Shown: one piece after another, positions 24,006 to 48,360 of the stretch | Layout: every line of letters starts with the position of its first letter | Numbering within the stretch: position 1 is the first letter of the stretch | DNA from: Berghia stephanieae | Taxonomy: Eukaryota > Mollusca > Gastropoda > Nudibranchia > Aeolidiidae | Reading direction: 5' to 3' | Assembly (NCBI GenBank): GCA_034508935.3 | Contig: CM067445.1 | Coordinates: forward strand, 5,462,791-5,526,790 | DNA length: 64,000 nt | Notes under the pieces: generated by a model | What the model was told of the DNA's origin: nothing | What the model saw: only the letters and a program-made list of their open reading frames with translations | The model's database searches: none | Position numbers and translations under genes: made by a program

Positions 24006-25416
24006 TTTTTTTTTTATACAAACAAAAAATAAAAGGGAAAAATTTTTCTGGATTTTCAAAATATTTTCTTTTTTTTAAATTTTTGGGGGGGAAAAAAAAT
24101 TTTTAAATTTTCCCCCATTCCACAAAACAAACCCAACAAACCAGAATAAAAATGGAGAAAAGCTCCCCATAATTCCCAAATTTTTTTTTTTCGAGGAATC
24201 CCTCCAAATAAATGACCAAACCTTTGGAAAAGAAAAAAACTTTTTTTTATATTAAGGGTTCCCAAAAAAAAAAGGAATTTTTAAAAACCCGTTTAAAAAT
24301 AGGTAAAATTTGAAAAAATAATTTTAAAAAAATAAAAAACAAAAATTTAATTGTCCCCTTGGCCTTTTTTTGGGGGATGACGAAAAAATTGGGAAAAAAT
24401 TGGTTTTTCAAAGTTTTTCATGGAGCATTCCCAGTGGTTCCCAATTTAGACGGGGCGCAAAAAAACTGCAAAAAAACGCCAATTTAAATAGGGAGCAAGC
24501 AATTGTAAGCCACAAATCCCGGGAAAAATGAATTTAAAAAAATGAAAGGGGCTAATTTCAACTGTTCATCCTTGGGAAAGGGGACTTTCCACAACCCCCA
24601 TACCTTTTTTAATGAGAACCGGGTTTAGGCGTGAGGATATTGAAGACTTACAAAACGCCCCCCAGGGTTTTGGAAGTCAAAAAGGGGAAAAAGGGGAAAT
24701 TTACTTCTTATAGGAATACCCCCTAAATGTGCTAAAACGTTTTTGGGGGGGCCTGACCAACAAAAAAGGTAAATTAGAACGGAAAGCCCCGTTGGCAAAT
24801 TTTTAAAATTTTATTTTGACAAGAAAAATTATTAAAAGGCCAGGCTTTTGTTGCCCGAAAAATGAAGAATGAGATAAAGACCCTTTTCCCAAGGACTCAA
24901 TGTGTGCCGGGGGACCGAACCCGGGGAAAAGGCTCTTTCTACATTTTCCCTACTGGGGTTAAAATTTTAGTACCTGGCCCCCTTAACACATTTTCTTTTT
25001 TTTAACAAATTGTATTACGCTAACAGCTCATTTTCTTTTGCGTGTTAAGGTTTGCTGTTTTCGGGACCCTTTTCAAGTGCTTTGAATTTTTATAATTTCA
25101 CTGAAAAAAAACTAAAGGGTTTTGGGTTTTTTTAAAAAATTTTTTTCTGCGTTCCTGAAAAAAAAACAAAAAAATTTTTTTCCCAAAGGATCAAAAATGG
25201 CAAGGAGCTCAAACTGGGGATTTTTAAAATCCCCAAAGCATGTCTCCAAAAAACCCCAAGCAAGGGCTCTGCTGGGGGGAAAAAAACCAATTGGCTGGTA
25301 AATCCAGGGGGAAAACAAAAAATGTTAATTTTTCCCCTTTGGGGTTTTTATTCAATGCCCCAAAAACATTGTTTTTGGGGCATCATTTTAAAACACCAAA
25401 AAGCCCCAAACCCCCC

Positions 25417-25447
<31 letters not shown>

Positions 25448-25780
25448 ACTTCTTAAAAATATTAAAAACCAACTTTTGCCAAAAATTTTCCCAAAATGAC
25501 CCCCACCCTTTTTTTTGGGTTCCACAAATTTTACCAAGCAAAACGCGACGAAACATCGGAAATCCCCCCCCGCTTTACCCCTAATTTTCTATTTGCTTTA
25601 AAATTAAACGGGGGGAAAAAAAAAAAAAAAAAAAAAAGGGGGGAGTCAGTACAAAAAGGGAGGAGAGGGGGGGAAAATTGTAGTTTTAGTTGTTTTTAAA
25701 AAAAGAAAAATAAACAAAAACGGGGGCGTAGCTACACATAAAGCGTATTTAAAAATTTTTTTAGAAAGGATTAACCTAAA

Positions 25781-26530
25781 TTTGTCTCAAAGTGAAAGAC
25801 TGATAGGGGACGATGCAAACCCCAAAAGAAAAAAAAAAAACAAAACAAAAAAAAAAAAAAACACAAAAAACACCAAATTAAATGGAATTAAAAAAGTAAG
25901 AAAACAACACACAAAAATATAAATAAATAAAGCAAAATATAATGGTGATATTACTAATAAAATAATAATAATAATAATAATAAAAAAAGTGTGATCATTT
26001 CCAAAACAATGGCTACATGAATCAGCGTCGACATCTAGTTTCAGTGAATTTGTTTTGTATAAAATCCTCATTGAATGAAATGGTGGTTGTTGCCTTCATA
26101 CTTCTATTCTGCATCTTTTTGGTGTTGTTTTTTTTTTAAACAGCCAGAGACATGATCATTTTACTGTCTACCTAAAGATCGATATCAAGCAATAAACTTT
26201 ACACATAGGCTTGCATGATCTTATTCATTGTATCCCATACTGATGGTTTGGGTGTGGATAAAAACACTGCCTAAACCCAGCTGGCGAACAACAAATGTTA
26301 CAACTCACAAGCAGGGACGTAAAGCCCAACAGGTCATATCGTCTGTTAGAGAGAACACCTGGTTCACCAATCATTTCAGTTAAACTATTGTCCAAAAACA
26401 TACCAGGACTGTAAACTGTCATTGAAGTCTAGTCCCGGTGACGACAGTTTTTCTCAGTTACTGATACCGGTACTGGGAATTCCCAGTATTATAATAAAAA
26501 TATTAAGTTTACATATATAGCACTCAACTT
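25781..26530. other. unassigned stretch after the low-quality interval
   Basis: Sequence looks normal again. A short AAT array lies at 25966-25983. A minus-strand frame at 26225-26422 has mixed composition but no splice context or family that I recognise. Confidence 0.4.
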
Positions 26531-26579
26531 CTTCATAAGTGCTCAGCGAGGCTTTCAACACATACGTTGACAAAAAACG

Positions 26580-28205
26580 CTTCCCCACAATCACCCACTA
26601 TCATCTTAAGGCACTTCCCACAATCACCCACTATCATCTTAAGGCACTTCCCACATTCACCCACTATCTTCTAAGGCACTTCCCACAATCATCCACTATC
26701 ATCTTAAGGCACTTCCCACTATCATCTTAAGGCACTTCCCACAATCATCCACTATCATCTTAAGGCACTTCCCACATTCACCCACTATCACTTAAGGCAC
26801 TTCCCACATTCACCCACTATCATCTTAAGGCACTTCCCACATTCACCCACTATCTTCTTAAGGCACTTCCCACAATCACCCACTATCATCTTAAGGCACT
26901 TCCCCCATTCACCCACTATCATCTTAAGGCACTTCCCACATTCACCCACTATCATCTTAAGGCACTTCCCACATTCACCCACTATCATCTTAAGGCACTT
27001 CCCACAATCATTCCACTATCATCTTAAGGCACTCCCACATTCACCCACTATCTTCTTAAGGCACTTCCCACAATCACCCACTATCATCTTAAGGCACTTC
27101 CCACAATCACCCACTATCATCTTAAGGCACTTCCCACAAATCATCCACTATCATCTTAAGGCACTTCCCACAATCATCCACTATCATCTTAAGGCACTTC
27201 CCACAATCATCCACTATCATCTTAAGGCACTTCCCACATTCACCCACTATCATCTTTAAGGCACTTCCCACTTCACCCACTATCATCTTAAGGCACTTCC
27301 CACATTCCACCCACTATCATCTTAAGGCACTTCCCACATTCACCCACTATCAATCTTAGGCACTTCCCACATTCACCCACTATCTTCTTAAGGCACTTCC
27401 CACAATCACCCACTATCATCTTAAGGCACTTCCCACATTCACCCACTATCTTCTTAAGGCACTTCCCACAATCACCCACTATCATCTTAAGGCACTTCCC
27501 ACAATCACCCACTATCATCTTAGCACTTCCCCACAATCATCCACTATCATCTTAAGGCACTTCCCACAATCATCCACTATCATCTTAAGCACTTCCCACT
27601 ATATCTTAAGGCACTTCCCCCAATCATCCACTATATCTTAAGGCACTTCCCACATTCACCCACTATCATCTTAAGGCACTTCCCACATTCACCCACTATC
27701 ATCTTAAGGCACTTTCCCACATTCACCACTATCATCTTAAGGCACTTCCCACATTCACCCACTATCATCTTAAGGCACTTCCCACATTCACCCACTATCT
27801 TCTTAAGGCACTTCCCACAATCACCCACTATCATCTTATGGCACTTCCCCAATCACCCACTATCATCTTAAGGCACTTCCCACAATCATCCACTATCATC
27901 TTAAGGCACTTCCCACAATCATCCACTATCATCTTAAGGCACTTCCCACAATCACCCACTATCATCTTAAAAGGCACTTCCCACATTCACCCACTATCAT
28001 CTTATGGCACTTCCCACATTCACCCACTATCATCTTAAGGCAACTTCCCACATTCACCCACTATCATCTTAAGGCACTTCCCAAATCACCACTATCATCT
28101 TAAGGTACTTCCACAACCATCCTATATCTCTTAAGGGGACTTCCACAATCACCCACTTCATCTTAAGGCACTTCCCACAATCATCCACTATCATCTTAAG
28201 GCAAT
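26580..28205. repeat. 33-bp minisatellite, about 49 units
   Basis: Unit core CACTATCATCTTAAGGCACT plus TCCCACA-TCACC, repeated head to tail for about 1.6 kb. Units differ mainly at a few fixed positions (ATTCACCC, AATCACCC, AATCATCC; ATCATC or ATCTTC), and similar variants cluster in blocks, which suggests expansion by unequal exchange. Because 33 is a multiple of 3, the minus strand reads as an 11-residue repeat (GKCLKMIVGEC-like), but indels break the frame several times. There is no spacer structure. Confidence 0.95.
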
Positions 28206-29290
28206 CTTTTGACAGGAGACAATTTTTTCATACTAATTTAAATAGAACTAAATTTTTTTATTTTTTTTTTTAAATAAAAAACCCCCAATAAAACAGCAAA
28301 AAAACGTGGTTTAATTTAAATGAAATCTTCATACAGATTACATCTGTATCACTGGTTAGTTCCCTTGCTAAAATTGGTCAGCTAGCACGCTTGATATTTC
28401 AGCAATGAGTCTCATGGCTCCAAAGGACCACATATCATGTAGTGTCACCATCCTCAATGCACTTCCCAATGCTAAATTCAATTTGCCATATAGGCCAAAT
28501 GAACAAATTTTATATTTCATATCTTACACTTTTAGACATCCATTTCTAATCTGGCGCTCTTACAACACCCATCAGGCCTTTCGGTAGGTACCTACTCATT
28601 CGCACTTGTGTCAAGAGGGATGGTTGTGTGAGTTTAAGTGCTTTACCCAAAGTCACAATCCCAGGGCTACAGTTTTGCAATCACCACTTTCCACTCAGAC
28701 GCTGACGTTCCCAAAATTGTGAGACGTTCTCAAAATTGTGAGACGAGACAAAATGTACCAGAAAATGCAATGAAGAACCATTCACTACTAGCAGATTTAT
28801 TCTCTCCAAATCACCCATCACTGTAATGTTATGTTAAAAGCTAGACAACATGCTGGAAAGATGATGATGATGATGATGATGATGAGATGATGATGATGAT
28901 ACCCACCTATACAACCAATCAGACAGCAGGGGTGCCAGGCAGTTGGGAAAAGTTTTGGCAGACTACGGGTCAGTCTGAACTACGAAAAAAAGAGAGAGCT
29001 GGTACTACAAAAAAAGGGCATGCGATGCGATGACAATGAACCATCGGAAAGATTTGGTTTGAAAAACCGCCAGCAAATGAAATATTTGCCACGCCTGGAA
29101 CAAAAGAGGTTAATTTAGCATAGGAAGGGAAAGGTTTATATAGATATACTGCGTAATACAGCGTAAATATATACATATCAGACATGCCAAATTGAAAACT
29201 TCAAATTTAGTAATTTTAATGTCAATTTTTAGTAATTTGACAAGGAAATTCGTAATTTTTGAAATTGTGTATGAACAACCACAATTTTAT
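28206..29290. other. unassigned stretch, possible S3-like fragment and (GAT)n
   Basis: Holds a (GAT)n run at about 28861-28900 and, near 28610-28690, a stretch (GTGCTTTACCCAAAGTCACA) that recalls the body of inverted S3 SINEs. A weak kinase-like segment is listed separately. Confidence 0.4.
28378..28462 (-). pseudogene. short protein-kinase-like segment (subdomain IX motif)
   Basis: The minus strand reads a peptide containing TLHDMWSFGAM and then LIAEI before a stop. D-[VIM]-W-S-F-G is the hallmark of kinase subdomain IX, and a following A-E occurs in CMGC-type kinases. A possible acceptor (TTTAG) lies just upstream. Only about 25 residues are readable, so this may be a decayed exon, a retrocopy scrap or coincidence. 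Confidence 0.2.
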
Positions 29291-29302
29291 TATCATTATA
29301 TA

Positions 29303-29931
29303 TAGTAGTAGTAGTAGTATAGTATAGTAGTAGTAGTTAGTAGTAGTAGTAGTAGTAGTATAGTAGTAGTATAATAGTATATTTTTAGTTTTTAAGGGTT
29401 TTACGGCGCTTGCAACACATTAAGGTCATATCAGCGCCAGTAAAAAGGAAGAAAATGGGATAGTAAAAAGTTCTAGAATTACAATTAAAGCACCCAAGAA
29501 AAGGTAAGACAAAGGGGAATTGGTTCAAATAGGGATCAGATGTAGATTCCAAGAGCACACCGTCAAAGTAGGTACTTAGTTTGAGATCACCTAAAAGTCT
29601 CATCCAGACACAAGCACAGGTCACAACTAAGAGGAATACACTCAAATGTTTACAAATCATATAATATAATATGAAAACTAAACATAATACAATGCATAAC
29701 AGAGAGATGATTTACAAAGAAAAAAATATCATCTCCCAAAACTATAACTATACATTCAACTGTTTCCCTCCCAGCCAAGGACTCCGGCCAGGGTCAGGAC
29801 AAAACTAAGTGATCTTATACTAAGACAAAGACAGGAAACAATTGGAAAACGGGTATGGGGGGATAGAAGACACAGCATGTACCTCCCTGCCCACTATGGG
29901 AGGTCAGGATCCCCACCCATGTAGTAGTAGT

Positions 29932-30006
<75 letters not shown>

Positions 30007-30050
30007 TAGTAGTAGTAGGTAGTAGTAGTAGTAGTAGTAGTTGTTATTCT
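29303..30050. repeat. (GTA)n microsatellite split by an R1 copy
   Basis: GTA-type repeats at 29303-29380 and again at 29922-30050, with an R1 retroposon between them. R1 appears to have landed inside an existing array. Confidence 0.9.
29388..29919 (-). mobile_element. R1 retroposon, full length, inverted
   Basis: Clean copy with tail at the left (TTTTTAAGGGTTTTACGGCG) and head at the right (GGTCAGGATCCCCACCC). Target repeats cannot be read because both flanks are GTA repeats. Confidence 0.92.
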
Positions 30051-32010
30051 TCTTATCATTATTATTATTATTTTTATTATCATTTAAGCATTATTAAGAA
30101 TTAAAAATTCGTAATTTTCCATAAAATTTCGTATTTGGCCATGAAATTTGTCTAAAATTAGTAAAATTATGAAAAATTCGTAAGATTTGGCATGTATGTA
30201 TACATATAAATATATGGAATCATATATAAATAATTAATTTAAATATATACAATATTCTACATCTTATCATTTCATTGACCAGTCGTGAGAAACATTGTAA
30301 ACAAAAATGTTAAAAAATAAAATCAGAGGAAATTCCCCTCGTCTTGTCTTTGAGGTCCATTACAACAGAAGATGTGTGTAACCCAGAGGTCTGATGCATC
30401 ACAGCACCTCAAAAGTAAATAACAGAAGGCAAAGTGTTTTGCACAAATTTGTACAAATTTCCGATTCCATCAGTAGAAATGGCAGGTCAAGATGTTGCAT
30501 TTTAAATTCTAAGTCTCAAGACTTCCCTGAGGTCTCAACGGAACCAGACCAGCCCAGAAAGAGGCCAGGGGGGAAGGAGGGAGTAATGCTTCCCTGGCTG
30601 CTGTCATTTCTTTCACAAAATTTGACAAAAGTGATGACAAAAGTCTTTTCCTGGACAGCATTTTTAAAAAAAAGATTATCAAACAGGAAACAAAAATTCA
30701 AAGTCTTGAATTTAACAGTACAAATTAAAACAAGCTTTAGAGACAACAAACAATTCAACACACAAACAAAAAGGAAAAGGAGGCATACGGATTTTGCCAT
30801 TAAGCCAGTTTAAATAATATTGTTAAATTTGAGCGAAGGAATTGTATCATAAAGCATAGACATACAGATACATAAATATATAAATATAAAACTTGCCACC
30901 CTTGCGTCACGTCATTTTCACATGCTTGGATTAAAAGCAGAGATTGTTGTTACTCTCATACACCAATTTACATTATGAGTAAGATTTGTTTGGGTTTTTT
31001 TTTTTTTTTTTATGAGTTAAACAATAAAACATTCAGAGGAGAAGAGTTCAGGGTTAGAAGAGTTTAACGGGAACGAAGAAGAAGAAGAAGAAGAAGAAGA
31101 AGAAGAAGAAGAAGAAGAAGAAGAAGAAGAAAAGAAGAAAGAAGAAGAAGAAGAAGAAGAAGAAGAAGAGTTTAATGTATATATTTTTATTTAACCATGG
31201 GTGCAAGCAACTGGACCTCAAAAAGCCTGCAAGTCTACTTATGACCAGACATATAATCTGAAAAAGCCTGCAAGATTCACGGACTTCACCTCGTCATTTG
31301 AAGTCTTGTTCTCAAGCATCTAGTCTTCATAATAGTAGTCCACAATTGTTGTATGTTTAATCCAAAGGTTGTAATGGAGTAATTTGTATAGTTTGTCACA
31401 AAATTTTTTTAAAAAATCAATCAAATCCAAATCGCAAAAAGCCGGCGACGTTTTTTTTCGGTAATCCAATCGGCCCGCAGGCCGGCTGTAGCCAGCACTC
31501 TTGCACCCATGTATTGTTATTTAACTGATAGAAATGGAAACAATTATGGCAGCAAAGAAAGAAGCCGGGAACAACGACAATTTTAAAATGCAATGCACTG
31601 TGCTGAAAATGTGTGATGAATAAATAAAAGAACCTAATAGAGGTGCATACCATTCTTTTTTTAAATTAAAAAAAACAAAAACAAAACAAGATTAAAGAAA
31701 AGAAAAGAAAACAAAAACAAAACAAAATGTCTTATTCTGTCTCAATCCCGAGACTGAGGATTAAGAGTGTTTGTGTCCTATTCATCCCTATAGAGTTATA
31801 TTCCAACAAGACGTTAAACGAACATCTTTTTTTATTTTGCACGAGCAAATGAGGACCATAAGTTCCTCTTTAAGTCACGACAGTTTTGTGGCAACTCAAG
31901 TTGTGTCAATGTGATCAATTGATTCTTTCCTTTCTTATAATGGCCGCACTCTTGCGTGCACAATGCGTTACTGACACCAAAAGGCAGCCTTCAATAAAGA
32001 AAATGTGTCA
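30051..32010. other. unassigned stretch with (GAA)n
   Basis: A GAA array lies at about 31076-31170. No exon for the missing PRPS C-terminus was found here despite a deliberate look on the minus strand. The open frame near 30394-30813 has no recognisable domain. Confidence 0.5.
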
Positions 32011-32011
32011 C

Positions 32012-32382
32012 AGTGCATGACAAAATCAGTCGGAAGGTGAAAATTTTGGATTTGTATTTGCTTGCATTTTCTGAAAGAATATGCTCACCAGAGCATTTTA
32101 ACCTTTATCTGAAGTAAATAGGTTATTTTTTAATGAAGTTATGGCCAGATGTATGGGAAAGGTATCCAGCAACTTATCTCAAATTCATACTTTTTAAATT
32201 GACTAGCTGTAAAAAAATATTTAGAAGTGAAATTAAGCTTTGATATTTCCCGAAGGTGTACAAAAACAGTTGATTTAATCATTTATGACAAGAAATCATT
32301 TTTGATAAAAACTGACCTTAACTAAACTGGGCAATATCTCAGTTCAAACCTTTTCACCATCCGACTGATTATGGCATTCACT
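32012..32382 (+). mobile_element. MITE family M4, copy 1
   Basis: Ends pair as inverted repeats over about 30 bp with a few mismatches: AATCAGTCGGAAGGTGAAAA at the left, TTTTCACCATCCGACTGATT at the right. Other copies lie at 33655-34024 (inverted) and 60549-60893. Non-coding. It may lie in the last PRPS intron or beyond the gene. Confidence 0.8.
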
Positions 32383-32616
32383 CTAACAAATAATGCCCTG
32401 GGAGCATCTTGTATTTTATATCTATTTCTATCCCTGAGAAAGATTTATGCTTCCAGTTATATCTCCATTGTTAATACATAAAAATCCAATTGCTCAAAGC
32501 ACGACTTATAAAAAGGAAATTCAAACGAGTTCATCTTTGAAGTGTCATAACATATAGTGTAAAAGAAATGTTGGTTTCCCATCATTTTTCGAAACTCTAA
32601 ATTTTTAATACTAAAT

Positions 32617-32765
32617 TAAGTGCCCTATGTGGTCTTGTGATATGACACTCGCCTTCAGATCAGAAGGTCCTGGGATCAAGTCCCACTATTGGCGACACAT
32701 AATTAAGCCACTGGAAAAGGCTCTTTACTCACATTCTTTCACCGCACTCAAAATTAAAATGAGGA
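32617..32765 (+). mobile_element. S1 SINE, 3'-truncated
   Basis: Head and first half of the body only (TATGTGGTCTTGTGATATG; GAAAAGGCTCTTTACTCAC). Confidence 0.75.
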
Positions 32766-32825
32766 TTTAGCTGTGAAAGCATTGAATAAATTATTTTGGT
32801 GAAAACCCTCTTACCTGTATCTTTG

Positions 32826-32985
32826 TTTTGTTTGTTTTTAAGGGTTTTACGGCGCTTGCAACACATTAAGGTCATATCAGCGCCAGTAAAAAGGAAGAAA
32901 ATGGGATAGTAAAAAGTTCTAGAATTACAATAAAGCATCCAAGAAAAGGGAAGACAAAGGGGAATTGGTTCAAATAAGAAACAGG
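32826..32985 (-). mobile_element. 5'-truncated R1 inserted at the PRPS exon 6 splice donor
   Basis: 160 bp of R1 3' sequence with tail at the left. The 14-bp repeat TACCTGTATCTTTG flanks it at 32812-32825 and 32986-32999. The duplicated bases are the last 11 bases of the PRPS exon plus the first 3 of its intron, so each side of the insertion has its own CAG|GTA donor. Confidence 0.9.
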
Positions 32986-32988
32986 TAC

Positions 32989-44982
<11,994 letters not shown>

Positions 44983-45278
44983 TTTTCCAAAATCACTCAA
45001 AGGTCCTGAACCTTGCAAACGAGTCGCGTTAAACATGTGTATTATAATTGATACTTATCGCCCTTTGCTAGCTCATTTTGCTGCATGCACCGAGATACTT
45101 AGCTACAGGTTGTGCAAAGCGAAAAATTGATATCAATATCGGTTCCAGATTTTCGATGTTTTAGAGGATTAAAATAGACACTAACTGATATCGGGAGTTT
45201 CGACTCAGGCATCGATTGATCAGTTTATTAATGATCAACAATCCGTACTTATTGCTGGGTTTAACGGAATGATCTAAC
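44983..45278. other. region upstream of PRPS, no promoter element recognised
   Basis: No TATA box or initiator stands out. It is not covered by a repeat, and an S1 SINE begins at 45279. Confidence 0.4.
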
Positions 45279-45571
45279 TAGAGCTTTATATCGCGCAATA
45301 TCCACAAAATGTGCTCAAAGCGCTTTACAAAGGGTCCCTGACCAACAGTAACAGGTAACATGTAGAACGGGCATGACGCCTTTTAGGCGATATTACAAAT
45401 TTTCCAACAACGCTGTTGACGGACAGGTACTCATTTTACACCTGAGTACGGTGATAGAATGTGAGTAAAGAGTCTTTTCCAAGGACTAAACTATGCACCG
45501 AGTGAGGCTCAAACCCAGGATATTTCGATCCGAAAGCGAGTGTCATACCATAAGACCACATAGCCGCACAT
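45279..45571 (-). mobile_element. S1 SINE, full length
   Basis: Tail at left (ATCGCGCAATATCCAC), head at right (GACCACATAGCCGCAC). Confidence 0.88.
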
Positions 45572-45772
45572 AACGGTATGATCTACTTTTGATAATACTC
45601 ATACAACAACAAAGGAGAAAGCACTGGAACGCGAGAACACTTTATCTTTAAGGCTCTTTGCCTGACATTTTAAAAAATTCGAACATTTGAATGCAGATAC
45701 TATTTTGAATGATGTTGTGCGTGAGTCCATTTAAAAAGCAAATCAGTCCTTTCAGCTTAAAAAAAAAAATAC

Positions 45773-45775
45773 ACA

Positions 45776-45821
<46 letters not shown>

Positions 45822-45935
45822 CACAAACAAAAACAACTTGAGCTTTTAAATTGCGTGGTATCCACTTAATGTGCTCAAAGCGCTTAACAAGGAGTCCCTG
45901 ACCAACAACAACATGTATGATGTAGAACGAGAAAT
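45773..45935 (-). repeat. (AC)n microsatellite next to a truncated S1 SINE
   Basis: AC repeats at 45773-45819, then about 100 bp of the S1 tail half (45838-45935). Confidence 0.8.
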
Positions 45936-46446
45936 GATTTAAGATTTCGTAATTCATAATTTTGAAGCCTGTTTTTCTAATGTCGTTTTCATGTAGCATT
46001 TTAATTACTCAAATAACTAATATATGCATGCTACCGAATGGTCCTAGAAAAAAACAAAAAACAATCATGAACATTTATATAGCTCATCTCCACCGATTAA
46101 CAATACTCACTGGGCAATGTTTCATTCATCTCTCCAGCAGACCACATGGAACCATATCTCGATTTCATGCAGTTCCAGTCGCCTGATAGGTTTTCTTTTT
46201 GTACTGAATTTTTACAATATCCGTCGCTGCCTGTAGCCAAGTACTCATTCACACCTGAGACGAATGGGGTAATGTATGTAGAGTGTATGGAGGGTGCCCT
46301 TGAGGTCAAACGGAGCTGAGGAAAGCCAAGAAGAAGGTAGATGTAAAATTGAAAATGGCTTCAAAACAAAGCTTAGTTTATGTCATTTCCGTTTATTGTT
46401 TTAAATTTCGTCACTGTCATCGTTCCCATCCACACAGAGCCGACAA

Positions 46447-46586
<140 letters not shown>

Positions 46587-47402
46587 CATTTATAACGAGC
46601 ATTTTCATCACTGGGTGATGCTCAATGCGCGAAACAATAATATAGTGACATTATTATTCAAATGAAACATTATACATACTACATCAACATAATATTATCA
46701 TATTACAACAATGTAATAACTAAACATAAAGTCATTAATACAAGATATGTTATAATACATCCACATGCTATGTCAAATACGGAAATAATATAAAATAATG
46801 ATATAATAACATAAACTAAATTAACATTCATATTGGGGTCAAATTACAAAGATGCATTAATCAAGATGTGTTTTAACAAAGAGATGGTGTTTTAACTTTG
46901 ATTTAAATATTGATAAGGACGTCGCTTCTCTTATTCTTTGAGGAAGAGAGTTCCAGTTGGAAGGTCCGACGTGACTGAACGATCTACCGCCGTAAAATTT
47001 ATATTTATATTTATTTGAAACAATTAATTTTGTAGAATCTAGTGCAGAACGTAGACTCCTCGTTGGCTTATAAGTTTCTAAAAAATCAGTAATATACAAT
47101 GGTGCTTGATCATTAAGGCACTTATAGCACAATACTGCTAGTTTGAATTCGATTCTCACTTTAACTGGTAACCAATGCAGCTCATACAAAAGTGGCAACG
47201 AGTAGGATGTTCTCTTCTTTCTTAAAATCAATTTAGCAGCCGCATTCTGGATACTTTGAAGGCGTGATATTTTATCGTTGCTTACATTCGAGATTAACGA
47301 GTTACAGTAATCTATTTTAGATAGTAAGAAAGATGTTATTAGTTTGCATGTTACTTCTCTTGTTAGGAAAGGTCTAACGGGCGCAATTCTTTTTAAGCCA
47401 TA
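46587..47402 (-). mobile_element. 5'-truncated CR1/L2-like LINE (end of reverse transcriptase plus 3' UTR)
   Basis: The frame 47400-46857 (minus) codes about 180 residues typical of the C-terminal third of Jockey-superfamily reverse transcriptases: SKIDYCNSLISNVS, RLQSIQNAAAKLI, ELHWLPVKVRIEFKL, then RSFSHVGPSNWNSLPQRIRE and SLSIFKSKLKHHLF before the stop. A roughly 270-bp 3' UTR ends in a hairpin (GAGCATCAC...ATGCTC) and an (ATT)n tail. The body is intact over the part present. The truncation point abuts another AAT array at 47427. Confidence 0.85.
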
Positions 47403-47426
47403 ATAATTAATTTAATTAATTAATTT

Positions 47427-47925
<499 letters not shown>

Positions 47926-48142
47926 AATGCACAAAAATGTAAAAATATACAACCAAGAACCAATAGCAACACTTTATAATATATTAATTTGATAAATTGA
48001 GATAGGCCATACCTCTGGCCTTTAGTCCGAACTTGTGTGTGTGTATATTTAAAAGATAGTATTTAATTTAGTTATTGCATTGCGTCGAAGAGGAAGTCAC
48101 GTGGCAAACTTCAACACCATAAAGTCACCTCATATCGCCATC

Positions 48143-48360
48143 AGTGCCAAGAGCAGCGTGGCTCAGCAGTACGGTCTTTGCTCGTACCCGAAAGGTACCG
48201 AGTTCGATCACCCGCCGCTGCGCTGTGTGGCCATGAGCAAATCACCTCGCCCTAGCTCAGTTTGCGGCGCTGCACTGCGGCTGACGCCTGGATTATTCCA
48301 GTCTTCCCTTGAAATAGACCCTAGAGACAAATTTCCCCAATGGGATAAATAAAGGGATTA
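48143..48360 (+). mobile_element. SINE family S3 (tRNA-derived)
   Basis: Head with GTGGCTCAGCAGTACGG (A box) and GAGTTCGATCACCC (B-box-like), a GC-rich body, and an end GACCCTAGAGACAAATT then GGGATAAATAAAGGG. Related pieces lie at 40180-40385 and 59945-60055, both inverted. Confidence 0.7.

Larger units (their letters stand above)
12010..25780. other. low-quality, homopolymer-stretched sequence (probable assembly artefact)
   Basis: Across nearly 14 kb the text becomes blocks of AAAA, TTTT, CCCC and GGGG. Repeats known from clean parts of the window are still readable inside it but with bases replaced by a neighbour so that runs lengthen: R1 copies near 12200-12665, 14620-15165, 17590-18110, 18115-18665 and 19230-19805; S1 pieces near 16440-16615, 21060-21375 and 24855-25090. 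Damage is uneven; about 17300-17560 and 18880-19240 read more normally. Open frames in this interval should not be trusted. Any real exon here, such as the missing PRPS exon, would be hard to see. Confidence 0.85.

Noticed and set aside
12010-25780. Many short frames and possible promoters in the homopolymer-rich interval
   Set aside because: The sequence is unreliable there; known repeats are visibly distorted.
12010-25780. Hypermutation (RIP-like or deaminase-driven) as the cause of the odd sequence
   Set aside because: Changes lengthen runs of all four bases and are not a C-to-T or A-to-G bias.
26580-28205. CRISPR-like appearance of regularly repeated 33-bp units
   Set aside because: Units are joined head to tail with no unique spacers, and the genome is eukaryotic. 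It is a minisatellite.
28206-32988. The missing last PRPS exon (30 residues)
   Set aside because: Looked for on the minus strand by its expected residues, but nothing convincing was found; it is left as not visible.
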